NCBI GenBank assembly: GCA_963971285.1
Contig: OZ020250.1
Coordinates: 8,230,499 to 8,294,498 of the forward strand
Reading direction: 5' to 3'
DNA: 64,000 bases
Origin: Astropecten irregularis
Lineage: Eukaryota; Echinodermata; Asteroidea; Paxillosida; Astropectinidae
Part shown: piece after piece, positions 10,378 through 21,555 of the stretch
How positions within the stretch are numbered: the first letter of the stretch is position 1
How the letters are laid out: each line of letters opens with the position of its first letter
Made by a program: the position numbers and the translations under genes
Notes under the pieces: generated by a model
Seen by the model: only the letters and a program-made list of their open reading frames with translations
Told to the model about the DNA's origin: nothing
Database searches by the model: none

Positions 10378-10800
10378 CCAGTATATCTCGAGAACGGTAA
10401 GTGATACGGTAATGATTCTTTTTGCAAAAGCTTGATAACATCAGGTAGATGTGCAGGCTGTCAAGAAATAAATATTTACCGTGACGTCATCATCACGTCA
10501 TCAAAAATGCTGATTTTATTATTAGTAGCATATCTCGAGCACGGTAAGTGCTACGGTAATTGTTCTTTTTTGTAAAAGCTTTGTTAGATCTTGTGGATGT
10601 GCATGCTGCTGTGGAAATAACTGTGACGTCATTGTGACGTCATCAAAAGGCGGCCTAATTTATGATTGCAACATATCTCGAGAATGAAAATGCTATGGTA
10701 ATTATTCTTTTCCCAAAAGATTTGTGAGATCCTATAGGTATGCATGGTGCTTTGGAAATGACCGTTGCGTCACGATTACGTCATCAAAAAGTTGTTTGTT
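10378..10800 (+). repeat. Three tandem ~145-bp units with paired TGACGTCA motifs
   Basis: ATATCTCGAG occurs at about 10383, 10530 and 10673. Each is followed by GGTAA..., a TTCTTTT run, and near the unit end GTGACGTCAT and GACGTCATCAAAA (decayed in the third). The repeat carries cAMP-response-element-like palindromes but no gene. Confidence 0.65.
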
Positions 10801-11742
10801 TTGTTTTGTTTGACGTCCGTGTTCGGAATTTTTGTCCATAAGGGCACTTAATCTCCTTGTCAAATCGCTCATCCTAAATTAGATTATTGTGACCCATGGT
10901 AAAGTGCAGCCAAAACAAATATTCAACGTCCTGATGTTTTGCTCAACCTGGCTGGACGGACTATTCTGAGGGTTCCACCAACAACATCTCGTACAATTAT
11001 TTATAGCAAATTGGGATGGGCCAACCTACAAGTTAGACGTGAATACTATCTTAAAGGTAGTATCATACTTTGGTAAGAAACCAAAACAGAAATGTTCACA
11101 GATTTACGTATAACGTACAGGTTATGAAGATGGTGCTGGTAGAAACATACCGGTGAAATGTTTCCGCCTGAAATGGTGTATTTATCCAGAAATTAGTAAA
11201 ACAACGACCGAAAATCTTTCACAAGATTTTTCAAAAGATCAAAAATAAAAGAGAAAAGTACGGAAGTGCATTTGGGACTTGCGTAAAATGCGTAAAAAAA
11301 AAATTAGGGGTCTGCTATTCCGCCCGGGCGAATTACTATTCCGCCCGGGCGAATTAACAGCGGAATGGGGATGTGTCTCGTGGTATGTGTTATTTGGTAG
11401 TCTTGGTTCCAAGACCTTCGTTTTTGCTTTTCCGCGGCCCATAGGGCGCCCCTGCCCGGCGAATATGGGGAAAATTCTGTCTCGGAGTTCTTGACCGTCA
11501 CGAAGGTCTTGGATTTTTTGTATTTCAGGTTGGGGCCAGATTATGGTAATAATGCACAGCACGTATGACGTATGCTGATTGATTATGCAAAATACCAGCT
11601 ACAGGAATTAATGAGACAATCTGAGCTGTATAATTATGTGTTGAGGAATTAGCGGTACTGTGAGATGATAAAGGGCGCCACCACGCGACGCGCTGGGCAA
11701 GCGAGCGAGTAAAAACGTCAGTGAAGCGTTTTGGTGACAGTA
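10801..11742. other. Non-coding, with a 21-bp direct duplication at 11315-11356
   Basis: No gene is supported. Two adjacent copies of a 21-base unit centred on the palindrome CGCCCGGGCG lie at 11315-11335 and 11336-11356. Short open frames here look fortuitous. Confidence 0.4.
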
Positions 11743-12862
11743 CCGGTGTAGAGGTTATTTCTGTCCCCCCTCTAAACGAGTCCGCGCGGACACATTTACG
11801 CCGCTTTGGCCATATGGAGCTGTCCGCGGGGACACGTTTACATGGATGAATCTGTCCCCCTCAGATTATACCTGTCCCCCTCCAAAGGATAATCCGGTTA
11901 GATTGGTCCCCCACCTCGTGATACGTAACCAGTCTACCACCCAGACTACGTTAAGTGCATTTTACATTGTTTAAGGGCAGGGTGCGTAGAAGGATGAATT
12001 TTAATGCTCTTTTAGATCACGTCAAAGATGATGAACTGTGGATTTCTATACGTGGACGGATCGCAATTTTATTTTTCATACCACACGAAGAATAGGGGAC
12101 CCCAATAAAGCATTCCAATTGGTCTGTTGCTCATGCATTATGCATGATAGGTCACAAGAGTTGCAGCTGTTATTATAGGCTAGTGTCAGTATAGTGCAGT
12201 AGTAGGTAGACTCTTGTTTGAGCACTGAAATGGCTTTTTTTGGGGGGGGAGGAAAAGACTAGCCCCCAGAGAATCCCTTGCAGAGTTAATTCGTTGCTAA
12301 TGCATTATGCATGACACATCAGTTTTCCTTGACTTACCCACACTATACCTTATGTACACACGTACACATGTGCATAATAAGGGTAGAACCGCCATCTCTA
12401 GACCCCACACTGACTTATCAGTCAGCAATCACATTGACCACAAGGTCACAAGTGGTCAGTTTGGCTACTGGTCCCGTCAAATTACGGTTCTTTGCTATAG
12501 ACCTATAAATGTACTATGTCCATGGAAGTCCCGTGCACCGTTAGACTTGTACCAAGTCGGGTTTCGTATCTGCGCTACTGTGCGCTGGCGAGTTGCTTGC
12601 ACAAGCGCGCCCTCTGTTGTCCGCAGCTGCTCCATGTCAGCTTGTTGGATTGCAAAACCCGACTTGTGGGATCTGCCACAAGTTTGTGCACGGCCTATGG
12701 AGCTCATCTACCGATTTCGGTAGCAGCCAATCACAATGCACCATTCAATACATTTGCATTTTTAACATCAATATGCATACGAACTTTCAAAACATGAATA
12801 ATTGAATATTGAAACGTACGTGACGTGCATGCAGCTCAGATTTAAAAACATAAACAAACAAT

Positions 12863-14427
12863 ATGGCGAGTTCACGGTCACCGGTGAAATATGTCAGACG
12901 GGTTTGTTTGATTTGTGACCGTGAACTCATTTGTTACAAGAAATATTATAGAATTGACCGTGGAGATTTTAAGGAAAGGATTTGTAGGGTTTTGGGACGG
13001 TCCAGTATTGATGAGTTGACGGAAAAAACCGACAGAATATGTGGACCATGCGCTTCCACACTGAACAAAATTGAGTGTTGTCAAAGCCTTAGCAATGAAT
13101 TTGTGGCGAAATACCAATCAACCCACGCAAAACGATCACTATGTCAGCCGACGTGCACGTCTCCCGCTCCCAGGCGCATCAAGAGAGCAAGTCTTGGAAG
13201 TCCATCTCCAGCTACAATAAAACCAAGAAAGAGGTTGGCTTTGGGGCTCGTTGGGGAATCTCCCAAAGGAAAACTGCAACATGATGAACAGTTACAGAGG
13301 TCTGAGGGTGAGGGTACTTCCCCCTTGGACTTGAACCTGAAGGTAGGCCTATGCTTAAACTTTAAGTTAAAGTTAACGTAAGGTAAGGCCTATAACTTAT
13401 AAGGCCTATTCTAAAATAAATGTCCTCTGGGCTCTAATATTTGGCCTACTTAGGACCTCCTAATGTGGTTATGCTTAGTAAGATGATGAAGTAGACTAGG
13501 ACCCTAAAAATCGCCTTTTTTTTTTTACATTTGGACATGATCTGGCGATTATAGTAGAGTCCAAGTACCTTGTGTGTAAATGAGTGGCAAGAGCTCCATT
13601 TTGTCTCTACCCTGAGTCAAAATCCTGTGAGTTTACCTCCAAAACGATCATAAAATGTCTTATGCTGCCAGCTATGTACCAAGGGAGAATTGGAGATTCC
13701 AATAATGACAAGGTTTAGGCCCTATTCACATTTTTAAAAAAAAAAGATAATTTTTTCCCTAATTTTTTCCGGGTAGGCCTACCAGTGTAAAATTTGAAAA
13801 ACCAAGATGGCTGACCCAACTGACACTGTGCTCATGAATAGGAGGTCTCTGTGTCCATTTTTGTGCCCAGGATTTTGAGTCAGGGTAGAGGCAAAAAGGA
13901 ATTCTTGCCACTCAAATGCAAAGGTACTTGGACCCTACTATCGCCAGATCATGTCCAAATGTGAAAAAAAAGGTGATTTTTAGGGTCCAAGTTACTCGGA
14001 CTACATTTTGCCCAGGTAAATGGGTCTTGTCAACAATAAACAAGAATAGCTTGACTTGGGCCCAGGCCTATTTAAAGTAGGCCTATTTTTAGCCTATGTT
14101 ACTTCATTTATATTAAAACATTTGTCATATTTGAATTAAAATACAGGCCTCGGAGACTTTGTCTTTACACATACTGTACGCATAGGTTGGTTGTACTGGT
14201 CAAACTGCTTTTGAAACTGAGTATGTAACTAATGTTAGTACAAAGTACAAGTGAATGTGAGAGGTTACACTTGAAAATTACTGTGGTAGGCCCTATAATA
14301 TTTTTTACAAAACTATTGTTATTTTTATTTGTAGGAAATCCTTGATGTTGTGTCCAAAGAAGCAGATGACATTTGCAGCACAAATAATCCATCCTTATTT
14401 CGAAGAACGGACAAAAATGCTCTACAG
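12863..14427 (+). CDS. Transposon gene with C4 zinc finger, two exons visible, 3' part missing
   Basis: Exon 1 (12863-13342, 160 codons) starts at an ATG in MASSRSPVKYVRR. It has a C4 finger, CLIC near residue 17 and CGPC near residue 67, with a spacing like ZAD-type fingers. A basic, serine/proline-rich linker follows. It ends at AAG|GTAGGC. Exon 2 (14335-14427, 31 codons, same phase) lies between TTTTTATTTGTAG and GTAAGC. It encodes EILDVVSKEADDICS and a PSLFRR segment, a motif I associate with large invertebrate transposon-derived proteins. No later exon was found before the helicase gene. The product may be the element's transposase or a DNA-binding partner. This is inferred from location. 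Confidence 0.65.
13495..13992. mobile_element. ~0.5-kb foldback/MITE inside the intron of the zinc-finger gene
   Basis: GGACCCTAAAAATCGCC at 13499 is matched in reverse complement by GGTGATTTTTAGGGTCC ending at 13988. The arms stay complementary for about 150 bases (GGACATGATCTGGCGAT, CTACCCTGAGTCAAAATCC). No clean target duplication is visible. Confidence 0.65.
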
Positions 14428-15216
14428 GTAAGCTTTTGCAAAGAAAATTCAGATTAATGTAATTAAAGTAAATTGATTAACCTAGTATTATGTTAATTTA
14501 TTTGGCCAAGTACAATGACAGTGGTGAATAATTGAAAAAGGGAGGAAGGTGGGAAGTGGTGGGTGGGGAGGAGGAATGGGGTGTGGATGGAAGGTGGGGC
14601 CATGGTATTGCAGGATGGGGTGGAGGTTGGGGAGGGGTGGTGGTCGGGGTGGAGGGTGGGGGAGTGATATGAAGGTAAGGAAGAAAACAAGGACAATTGA
14701 CATTTTAAGCCGGCCAGGGTAGGCAAAGAAGAAAGCTTGCGATAAGAAGAGCCCAAGAAGGCCGCCAAGAAGTTGGGTGAAATCTCAATGACAGATGGCT
14801 CTGACATTCCGAGTGTTTTAATGATGATTTTTTTGTGTGTCCGGTGAAGCTGATGCAGTCAGTGTCATCATTGGTATAGTGCTGCTGACAAGTGATCTTA
14901 GTTGAGCTAGTTGACTGTAGCATTCTCTAAAAGCTTGAACTTTTCCTGATTTGAATCCCCTGCAATGATATAAAAGGAAAGGATTGCCATGTAATCATAT
15001 GTAATTTTCGCAACAAGCAAAGCTTTCTTTTTCTAATCACAAATAGGTCAATGAATGGATGCGATTTTATTTAAACAAATAATAATTTTTTATTTGAGTC
15101 TTTCCTCAATTCAATTTTGTTTATTTGATTAAAATCTAATGTCACCTAAATGTTACGGTTAAAAATAATGTACAGGCAAATACTGAAAAAAGAGAAATTT
15201 TTCTGATTTAACATAC
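14428..15216. other. Junction between the two truncated transposon genes; G-rich tract
   Basis: This contains a purine-rich low-complexity run (about 14530-14660, GGTGGG-type) and intron-like sequence. The helicase second half (motifs III to VI) would be expected here on the minus strand but was not found, which suggests an internal deletion. Confidence 0.4.
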
Positions 15217-16212
15217 CACTTTGCCACACAGTGACCCTCGTCTACAAAGAACCCACAGATGTTGTCCTGGTAGGGCATAGATGCGATGAGCTCTCTGCCA
15301 AAAGTGCCCAATAATGTTTCTGGACTTGCAAAAACTAGTGCAAATTCACCATTGAGCAACTTCATCTTGTCACAGTGATTATTCATCAAATCAGCCACAT
15401 ATCCAGCTGCAATGCCTCGAGTCTTTAGTGTCTGTACTTGGTCCCGCATCAAAGCAACCAGAGGAGAGATAACTACTGCAATGGATTTTTCCTGTAAAAA
15501 TGAAATCATAAATTGAATTTGGGACATTTAGTTTCAATGGTGAGCTCAAATCGCTATTGACAGGTAATTTTGTTTTAAAAACAGATAGGCCCAAGTCATG
15601 GGTATTGTTAAATTATACCAAACCCAACCTATTATTAACCAACCACAACATGTGGTTTTGAAGAAGATCAACAAACAGCAGTTGGTCATGAGCCTGCTGT
15701 ATTTTTAAAAAAGAAATAAAGAAATAAAACATTTAATAAAATACTGGGGATGCGGTGTTTTTGAATGATCTGTCTAACGTTAGTGTCTATTTTTCCTAGC
15801 CAGTGTTAACTTGATCTTTTGAACTAACTTCACACAAATAAAGGTAGGCCTAACGTTATGTCCCTTCCATTCCAGTACATATTTCAACTAGGAAGTGCTT
15901 AATACAGTACCCAATCCTGAAAAGCTTGAACAGTACTTATATTTATAACTTTGGATAAAGAAATTGTCTGAACAATTAAAGGCCTAGTAAATAGTAGTAT
16001 AAAGTAGTAAACTAAACGGTACTTACGGTTTTACGATTGAAGTTAGTGCAAAACGGTGCTGCCTGGTAGATCAATGATTTCCCATGTCCTGTGGGCAAAT
16101 TAACAAACGTGTCTTCTCCTCTCATAAAACTCTCTAAAGCAGCGATTTGCTCGGCTTTAAAACCGTGCTCCAGACCAAGCGAAGTTGCCGCGAAATCTAC
16201 GGCTGTGTCCAT
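15217..16212 (-). CDS. RecQ-like DExH helicase gene, two exons visible, truncated
   Basis: Exon 1 (16212-16027) encodes 62 residues from the ATG: a GFKAEQIAALESFM motif 0-like segment, then Walker A in NLPTGHGKSLIYQ. The donor is ACC|GTAAGT. Exon 2 (15491-15217) starts after TTTTTACAG and continues in phase with VVISPLVALMRDQV (motif Ia), FASPETL (Ib) and FFVDEGHCVAKW (motif II, the DExH box of RecQ type). The donor AGTG|GTATGT follows with split phase. Motifs III-VI, the zinc-binding and winged-helix regions and any HRDC domain are missing. A complete RecQ family protein would unwind DNA 3' to 5'. Its place inside a TIR element suggests a role in transposition or repair of the donor site. 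Confidence 0.75.
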
Positions 16213-17583
16213 AATGTATGAAAGTTTTTTCTCAACAACGGGCGCTATCTTTGATATGAACTAATTTTGTCGTTTGTCGTTCAGTTCATATCGTGAAATG
16301 TACACAATATAATGCTGATATTGATTATTTTTTTTACTGTTTACCCAATGGATTTTTACTTGTACTTGTAGTTGATCTATGCTAACGAGCAGTTTAGTCA
16401 TTATAAATGGGCAACTCACATGTACTACACGTACATAATACTGCACAACCAGGCGGCTAGCAACGCAAGACAATGTACATTATTGTCAAGGGAAGTGGAC
16501 GAAATTTGTGTGATCCATTGATAAAATATGATAGCATTTAATGATAATTTTATTATTTGTTTTACTATGACAAACAATACTGAAGATACCCAAACAATAC
16601 TTATCATTAACAACAAGAAATATTTATTAAAACATTGCGGTTCAAAACTTTTCATTACCTATTTTTAAATCAACGAGTCCCAATCTATAGGCTACTGTGA
16701 TTGGTTAACAGTAGAAACACAATAATGCATATTCAATATATTGCATATGCATTATGAATAACTACATAAAACGATGCTGGGGGTCTACTGGCAGATCCCA
16801 CAAGTCGGGTATTGTGAGAAATGGAGCAGCTGCGGGCAACAGAGGGCGCGCTTGTGCAAGCAACTAGCCAGCGCGCAGTACTGTACAGTATTACTATTAC
16901 TAGCGCTGATGATACGGAACCCGACTTGGTACAAGTCTAGTGCACCGTAGAAGCTGGACCACGAAATAATGATCATCAACAGTGATGCAATGCCGGTACA
17001 ATTTATCAATGCCTTCGAAGTGTCAAAATAAATACCGGCAATTTCTGTACACAACGGCAGTCAGAACAATGCAACAACTTTTTTCATAGATATAAAAGCT
17101 AATTTCTGTTTTTATGAATGGTACGTTATTAACATTGTCATTAACAAAGTAATAATGTTGCATGATTTTCAGTAAGCTTAATTTTGTTTTCATCCCTGAC
17201 ATTCTGAGAAGAGATGGAGCGATTGTGTCGAACCGATTTGTGATGCCTTGTCATTTGGGGGATATTTTCGGCCCAAGTACCGTACCGTAACTTAAAGTAC
17301 GATTTTTCCGTGTACTACTACTAGAGATGTCGAATTAGCTCTGCAAGGGATTCTCTGGGGGCTAGTCTGTTCCTCCCCCCCCCCCCCCCCCGCCCAAAAA
17401 AAAGAAGCCAGTTCAGTGCTCAAACAGGAGTCTACCTACTACTCCACTATACTGACACTCGCCTATAATAAAGGCTGCAACTCTTGCGACCTACTATCAT
17501 GCATAATGCATGACCAACAGACCAATTGGAATGCTTTATTGGAGTCCCCTATTCATCGTGTGGTATGAAAAATAAAATCGCGG

Positions 17584-19318
17584 ACGGATCGCGGATCGGC
17601 TGTGCGTGATCGGCCATAGGATATTGGGATAGTATAGTATTAAATGTACATTGTTGTAATACATTGTAACTGCTTGGACTACGCGCATTATTCGCGTGGT
17701 TGAAATGCTGCAACATAGCTCCCAAGTCCACGATACTCGCGTATAAATCGGAGAGGGCTATTTTGTTGTTTAGCATGATTCTTTATTAGTTTTACTCTCG
17801 ATCTCGATTCATGGTTATATCTCGGTGCTGCTGATGATGGTGTTGGGAAATTACATATGAGGTCATAAATAAAATAATGTTGATTAGGCCTACCGTACTA
17901 TTTTATTTTTCACTGTTGATTCCCCTTCATCAATTACATTATGTTGATATGTCGAAGACGTTTTGGGCCTTAAGCCTCAGGCCTGGAAATTAATTCTGAG
18001 TTTGGAATTAAAAGGAATTACATAACAGTGTTTGAATCATGTTCCCACATACACATTAGAAATAGGAATACACAAAACTTCAATTTTACATTTTTTTTGT
18101 TTAATGTTAATAAACAACAGTCAATAACACGTAATTTACTAATACATTTATAGGAAATTTAAATCAGGGCCATATTTCATGACTCTGCAATGATCCCCAT
18201 TCTACTCACACACTAACAGGGCTAGTGCTGAATTTATGCTAGCCGAGCATGCAGAAAATCCTTAGTTACATATGAACTTCATCTATAGTCATACAACTGA
18301 AAATTCCTTGCTAATCCACGAAATATTATTTAAAGTTTAATTTTAATTCATTTTTATTTTTCTGTGAGTGTAAGCGTCAATTCTATGCTAAGGGTAATTC
18401 CGAATAGCCATATGAAATAGGCCCCGAGTGCATAAAAATGGTGACAAAAGTTAGCTGGGAAAAGCACTGAACATCGTTTTAATTGGTCCAATCATACTTT
18501 TATGAATACGAATACTATATATGGCATGACTTGAATTTCATTTGTTTGACATCATTAATAAATTAAAACACTAAAGTAATCTTGGTTTTAAGATGTCGTC
18601 ATCACGTGATAAATTATCTGGGCTGTCGTCATCTTGATTTTAATAAGTCAAAATCCCGTGATAAATTATCTCATGATGTGCAACAAAAAGCACAGAAAAT
18701 ATGCAGTTTGTGCCCCCAATAAAAGTATACAAACAATTAAAGGGCTCAGCGTATTGCCACCGGAAAAAAAGTTTTTCTTTAAAAGTTCTTTTCATTCCCC
18801 TCCTGATCCAGTTTCCTTCTTTGCTAGCGTTCCACTGGCATGATTTTGTATAAATTGATTGCTATTTTCTGACTGCTTAATACAAGCATGGAGGTAGAAA
18901 TAGAGGCAGAGGAACACCCCTGTTCTTCTCAGTTGGAATGTCAGTTAGCTGTTTTCACTACTATAAATCATGTCAGTTCCGCTGGTTTCCTTTCTACCCA
19001 CATGCCATCCAAGCACCTCTTATGACAAAACCATGTGGGCTTCGTGATTAAAACGAGTGCATGCGAGGATTTTGTTTATGTGCAATCACGAATCGTGTGT
19101 TAAGAGCATGGGCCGTTTGCTACTGTCTGTACACTGTACACGTGGTAAAGTGTACGATGGTTATACGGATACACGCTTTGAGACTAGACACTACTCAGTC
19201 GTTGCCATGACTTTTCACGTGCACCCACGTGAATTTTATTTCAATCAATGGTTAAAAAGCAGTCAGAATGCATATCTTATTATGGTTTAATTCATTTAAT
19301 AGCACGGGAATATCAGTG
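17584..19318. other. 1.7 kb of non-coding sequence
   Basis: AT-rich with no supported gene. It lies between the DIRS derivative and the right CCGGTGTA arm, so formally it is interior of that outer element. Open frames at 19057-19290 and elsewhere have no recognisable motifs. Confidence 0.4.
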
Positions 19319-19518
19319 ATATCACATTATCCATGAACAACCAGGGGGGGACACAAATTACATGGAGGGGGACAGGTTAAACTCAGGGGGGACATAATTA
19401 ACACGGCGGGGGGACACTTTTAGCTGGCTGAATCTGTCCGGGGGGACACGTTTTGAGGGGGGACAGATATAACCTTTACACCGGACCGGGCAATTCTAGG
19501 GGGGGGGAAACCAGTTAA

Positions 19519-20292
19519 CCGGTGTGGCGGTCTCAGCTGACTCCCCGTCTCAGCTGCCCCCCTTACTAAATATAGTACCAATACGTCATGTTATCTCTGC
19601 GCACAACAACGGTAATGTCGTCCGTTTAAGTGTCGTACTGAGCTGTGGTCGAGCTGTGCATTCCACGCTACACAACACAACAGGTTTTTCCCTTCTTTTG
19701 AAGGCCATTGCTTCCGTGTGATTTATTACACAATACTACAGGAAAGGAATGGACATGCTACAAACACACTGAACCAGGGGTTTTAACGTAAAGACATAGA
19801 AGTCAAGGAAAGGGGAGGGGTGAATAAGGGAAGAAACAGAAAGAAGGGGAGAGAAGACAGGCATGGGAAAAAAATTCGGGGAGGTGTTGGTTTGGTTTAA
19901 TAGTTCGGGGTCAAATGGTTGAAGCATGAAGGTTGACAGATGGAACAGTGGGTAGACATAAATTAACCCATCATAGGATGTAGGACCATAAAGGACGAAG
20001 TGCTATTTGTTTTAAATTGGACCTGTAGACCCTTATATAAATTGACGAATATTCCCCAGAGAATGCTCACTCTACGTACCCAAAAGAATACTTCATTAAA
20101 GTAATTATTGAATTAATGCCATCAACTAATCTCTCGCTATATGAGGCACGGTACCGTGCGATAGTTACTGTAGTCATGGGGGGACATCTCAGCACGGGAG
20201 ACCAACGAGACCATGCACGTGTCGGACTGAACTGTCTCCCTAGGTCAGGGGAGACAGCTGAGACGGGGAGTCAGTTGAGACCGCCACACCGG
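19519..20292. mobile_element. 774-bp MITE-like element with CCGGTGTGGCGGTCTCA termini
   Basis: The left terminus CCGGTGTGGCGGTCTCAGCT at 19519 is matched in reverse complement by the end at 20292, with about 40 bases almost perfect (GACTCCCCGTCTCAGCTG). It has no coding capacity. Its first bases CCGGTGT equal those of the 7.7-kb neighbour ending at 19484, only 34 bases away, which points to the same transposase group. Confidence 0.7.
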
Positions 20293-20614
20293 CATTGGAT
20301 GGTAAGGGTCTTTGTTCCTCAATTATATTAAGTGATTATAATAATGTATGTGATGATCCTAATGATAAGATGTTTCTGATAATGCAAGATTATTTGGCAT
20401 ATTCTTTTATATCACGAAGATTCGGAAATACACACCTTGCCCGAGTGTGTATCGTCATGACTCTTTTCATTCCTCATTAACAACCGCATGTGCCACTTTA
20501 TTCTTATTGGCTTTTCCGTGTTCAACGGAAAAGGTATTGCTTTTGTTCTGTTTTTTTTTATTTGGCTTTTCCGATTTCAATCGGAAAAGGTATTGTTTGT
20601 GTTCTGTTTTTTTT

Positions 20615-21555
20615 GGCTTTTTCGCGGAAGCGAAAAGCCTTTATTTTTGTTTTGTTTTTTTGTTTTTCTTCTTCCTCTTCTTCTTCTTGTCGCTTGAGTT
20701 ACCATAGACTTTTTCTCTGCGGCACTTTGGCTACTTTTAAACTGCCGATTTTAACCAAACTTGGTCTGAAGGAAGTCCATATAGGGTAGTTGTCTCCCGA
20801 AACTTTTCAACATCATGACGTCATCAGGTGTCATGTGACCAGCGATTTAAATTTAATAATGAAAATCTTTAAAAATCAATAAAAAATCAACGTTTTGAGA
20901 TATTAACTTGATTCTTTCACCTAAAATGATTGTTAGGCAGGGTCTTTCTTTGTGACACATTGCTTGACCTCTGTGACCTCTACTTCCGGTCAAACAGGAA
21001 GTAGCTCCTCATTTAAATTTGGTAAGAGCTATGATCATGATTCTTTCACCAATAGAAAATGTTAGGCAAGGTCTTTCATTGTGACACATGACTTGACCTC
21101 TGTGACCTCTACTTCCGGTCAAACAGGAAGTGGCTCCTCATTTAAATTTGGTAAGAGCTATGATCATGATTCTTTCACCAATAGACAATGGTAGGCAGTG
21201 TCTTTCATTTGTGAAACATTGCTTGACCTCTGTGACCTCTACTTCCGGTCAAACAGGAAGTAGCTCCTCATTTAAAAGTGGTAAGAGCTATGATTATGAT
21301 TCTTTCACCAAAAGTCAATGTAAGGCAAGGTCTTTCATTTGTGTTACATTGCTTGATCTCTGGGACCTCTACTTCCGGTCAAACAGGAAGTAGCTCCTCA
21401 TTTAAAAGTGGTTAGAGCTATGATCATAATTATTTTACCAAAAGGCAAATAATGTTAGGGAAATTCGTTTTTAGTGACACAATTCTTATTGATAAGTAAT
21501 TTATATCATATGCGGAAAAGCCTTATGTGCTGTTTTCAACAGCCATAAACTCTAG
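20615..21555 (+). mobile_element. Family A element, innermost of the nest
   Basis: The 5' hairpin variant GGCTTTTTCGC/GCGAAAAGCC lies at 20615-20639. Then come TTTATTTTTGTTTTG, a TTC-rich tract and the conserved head with CATCATGACGTCATCAGGTG. Four units follow at about 20960-21430. The end is GCGGAAAAGCC, the hairpin TTATG..GCTGTT/AACAGC..CATAA and CTCTAG|T. It is complete, 941 bp. Confidence 0.85.
20960..21480 (+). repeat. Representative ~130-bp tandem repeat array of family A
   Basis: Unit starts (TGACCTCTGTGACCTC) lie at about 20966, 21093, 21222 and 21352, so the period is 127-130 bases. Each unit holds TGACCTCTGTGACCT (two AGGTCA half sites with 3-base spacing on the other strand), an ETS-like inverted repeat ACTTCCGGT...AGGAAGT, and a TGATCATGATTCTTTCACC tail. 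Three to six units per element recur in all family A copies, roughly sixty in the window by eye. Confidence 0.85.

Larger units (their letters stand above)
12542..16939. mobile_element. TIR DNA transposon with zinc-finger gene and RecQ-like helicase gene
   Basis: The termini are TAGACTTGTACCAAGTCGG on both sides, one inverted, and matching sequence extends with indels for about 140 bases, including GCGCCCTCTGTTG. The 9 bases GTGCACCGT flank it directly at 12533-12541 and 16940-16948, a perfect target duplication inside the DIRS derivative. Each terminus also folds on itself (CCAAGTCGGGTT with AACCCGACTTG). Two genes converge: a spliced zinc-finger gene on plus and a spliced helicase gene on minus. 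Both stop before the middle, so this is probably an internally deleted copy of a larger element. The superfamily is uncertain. Confidence 0.8.
12060..17583 (+). mobile_element. Non-autonomous derivative of the DIRS-like element, interrupted
   Basis: The inverted terminal repeats lie at 12060-12290 and 17350-17583. The left one is the fullest copy in the window. The interior joins the DIRS leader (12300-12532) to its continuation (16949-17140: GTGATGCAATGC, CCTTCGAAGTGT, TATAAAAGCTAATT). It then runs directly into the 3' non-coding part (ACATTGTCATTAACAAAGTA, CTGACATTCTGAGAAGAGAT), with no gag, RT or recombinase. Removing the inserted transposon leaves about 1.1 kb. It depends on enzymes from a full element. 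Confidence 0.7.
11743..19484. mobile_element. Large inverted-repeat element with CCGGTGTA termini
   Basis: The left end reads CCGGTGTAGAGGTTAT, then CTGTCCCCCCTC and several TGTCCCC motifs to about 11910. The reverse complement lies at about 19330-19484 (GGGGGGACAGATATAACC, TTTACACCGG). The two ends match for about 45 bases with few differences, then share a G/C-run rich zone. Everything between, including the DIRS derivative and the TIR transposon, would be later insertions. No target duplication was seen, so two solo copies in opposite orientation remain possible. Confidence 0.5.

Noticed and set aside
11239..11562. Overlapping frames around the CGCCCGGGCG duplication
   Set aside because: Both strands are open because of a 21-bp duplication and local GC content. 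No domain was recognised.
12307..12805. Plus-strand frames around 12.3-12.8 kb
   Set aside because: They lie in the DIRS leader and the TIR of the transposon and are non-coding in all related copies.
14493..14807. Proline/histidine-rich minus-strand frame
   Set aside because: It comes from a low-complexity purine-rich tract with no conserved segment, between two truncated genes.
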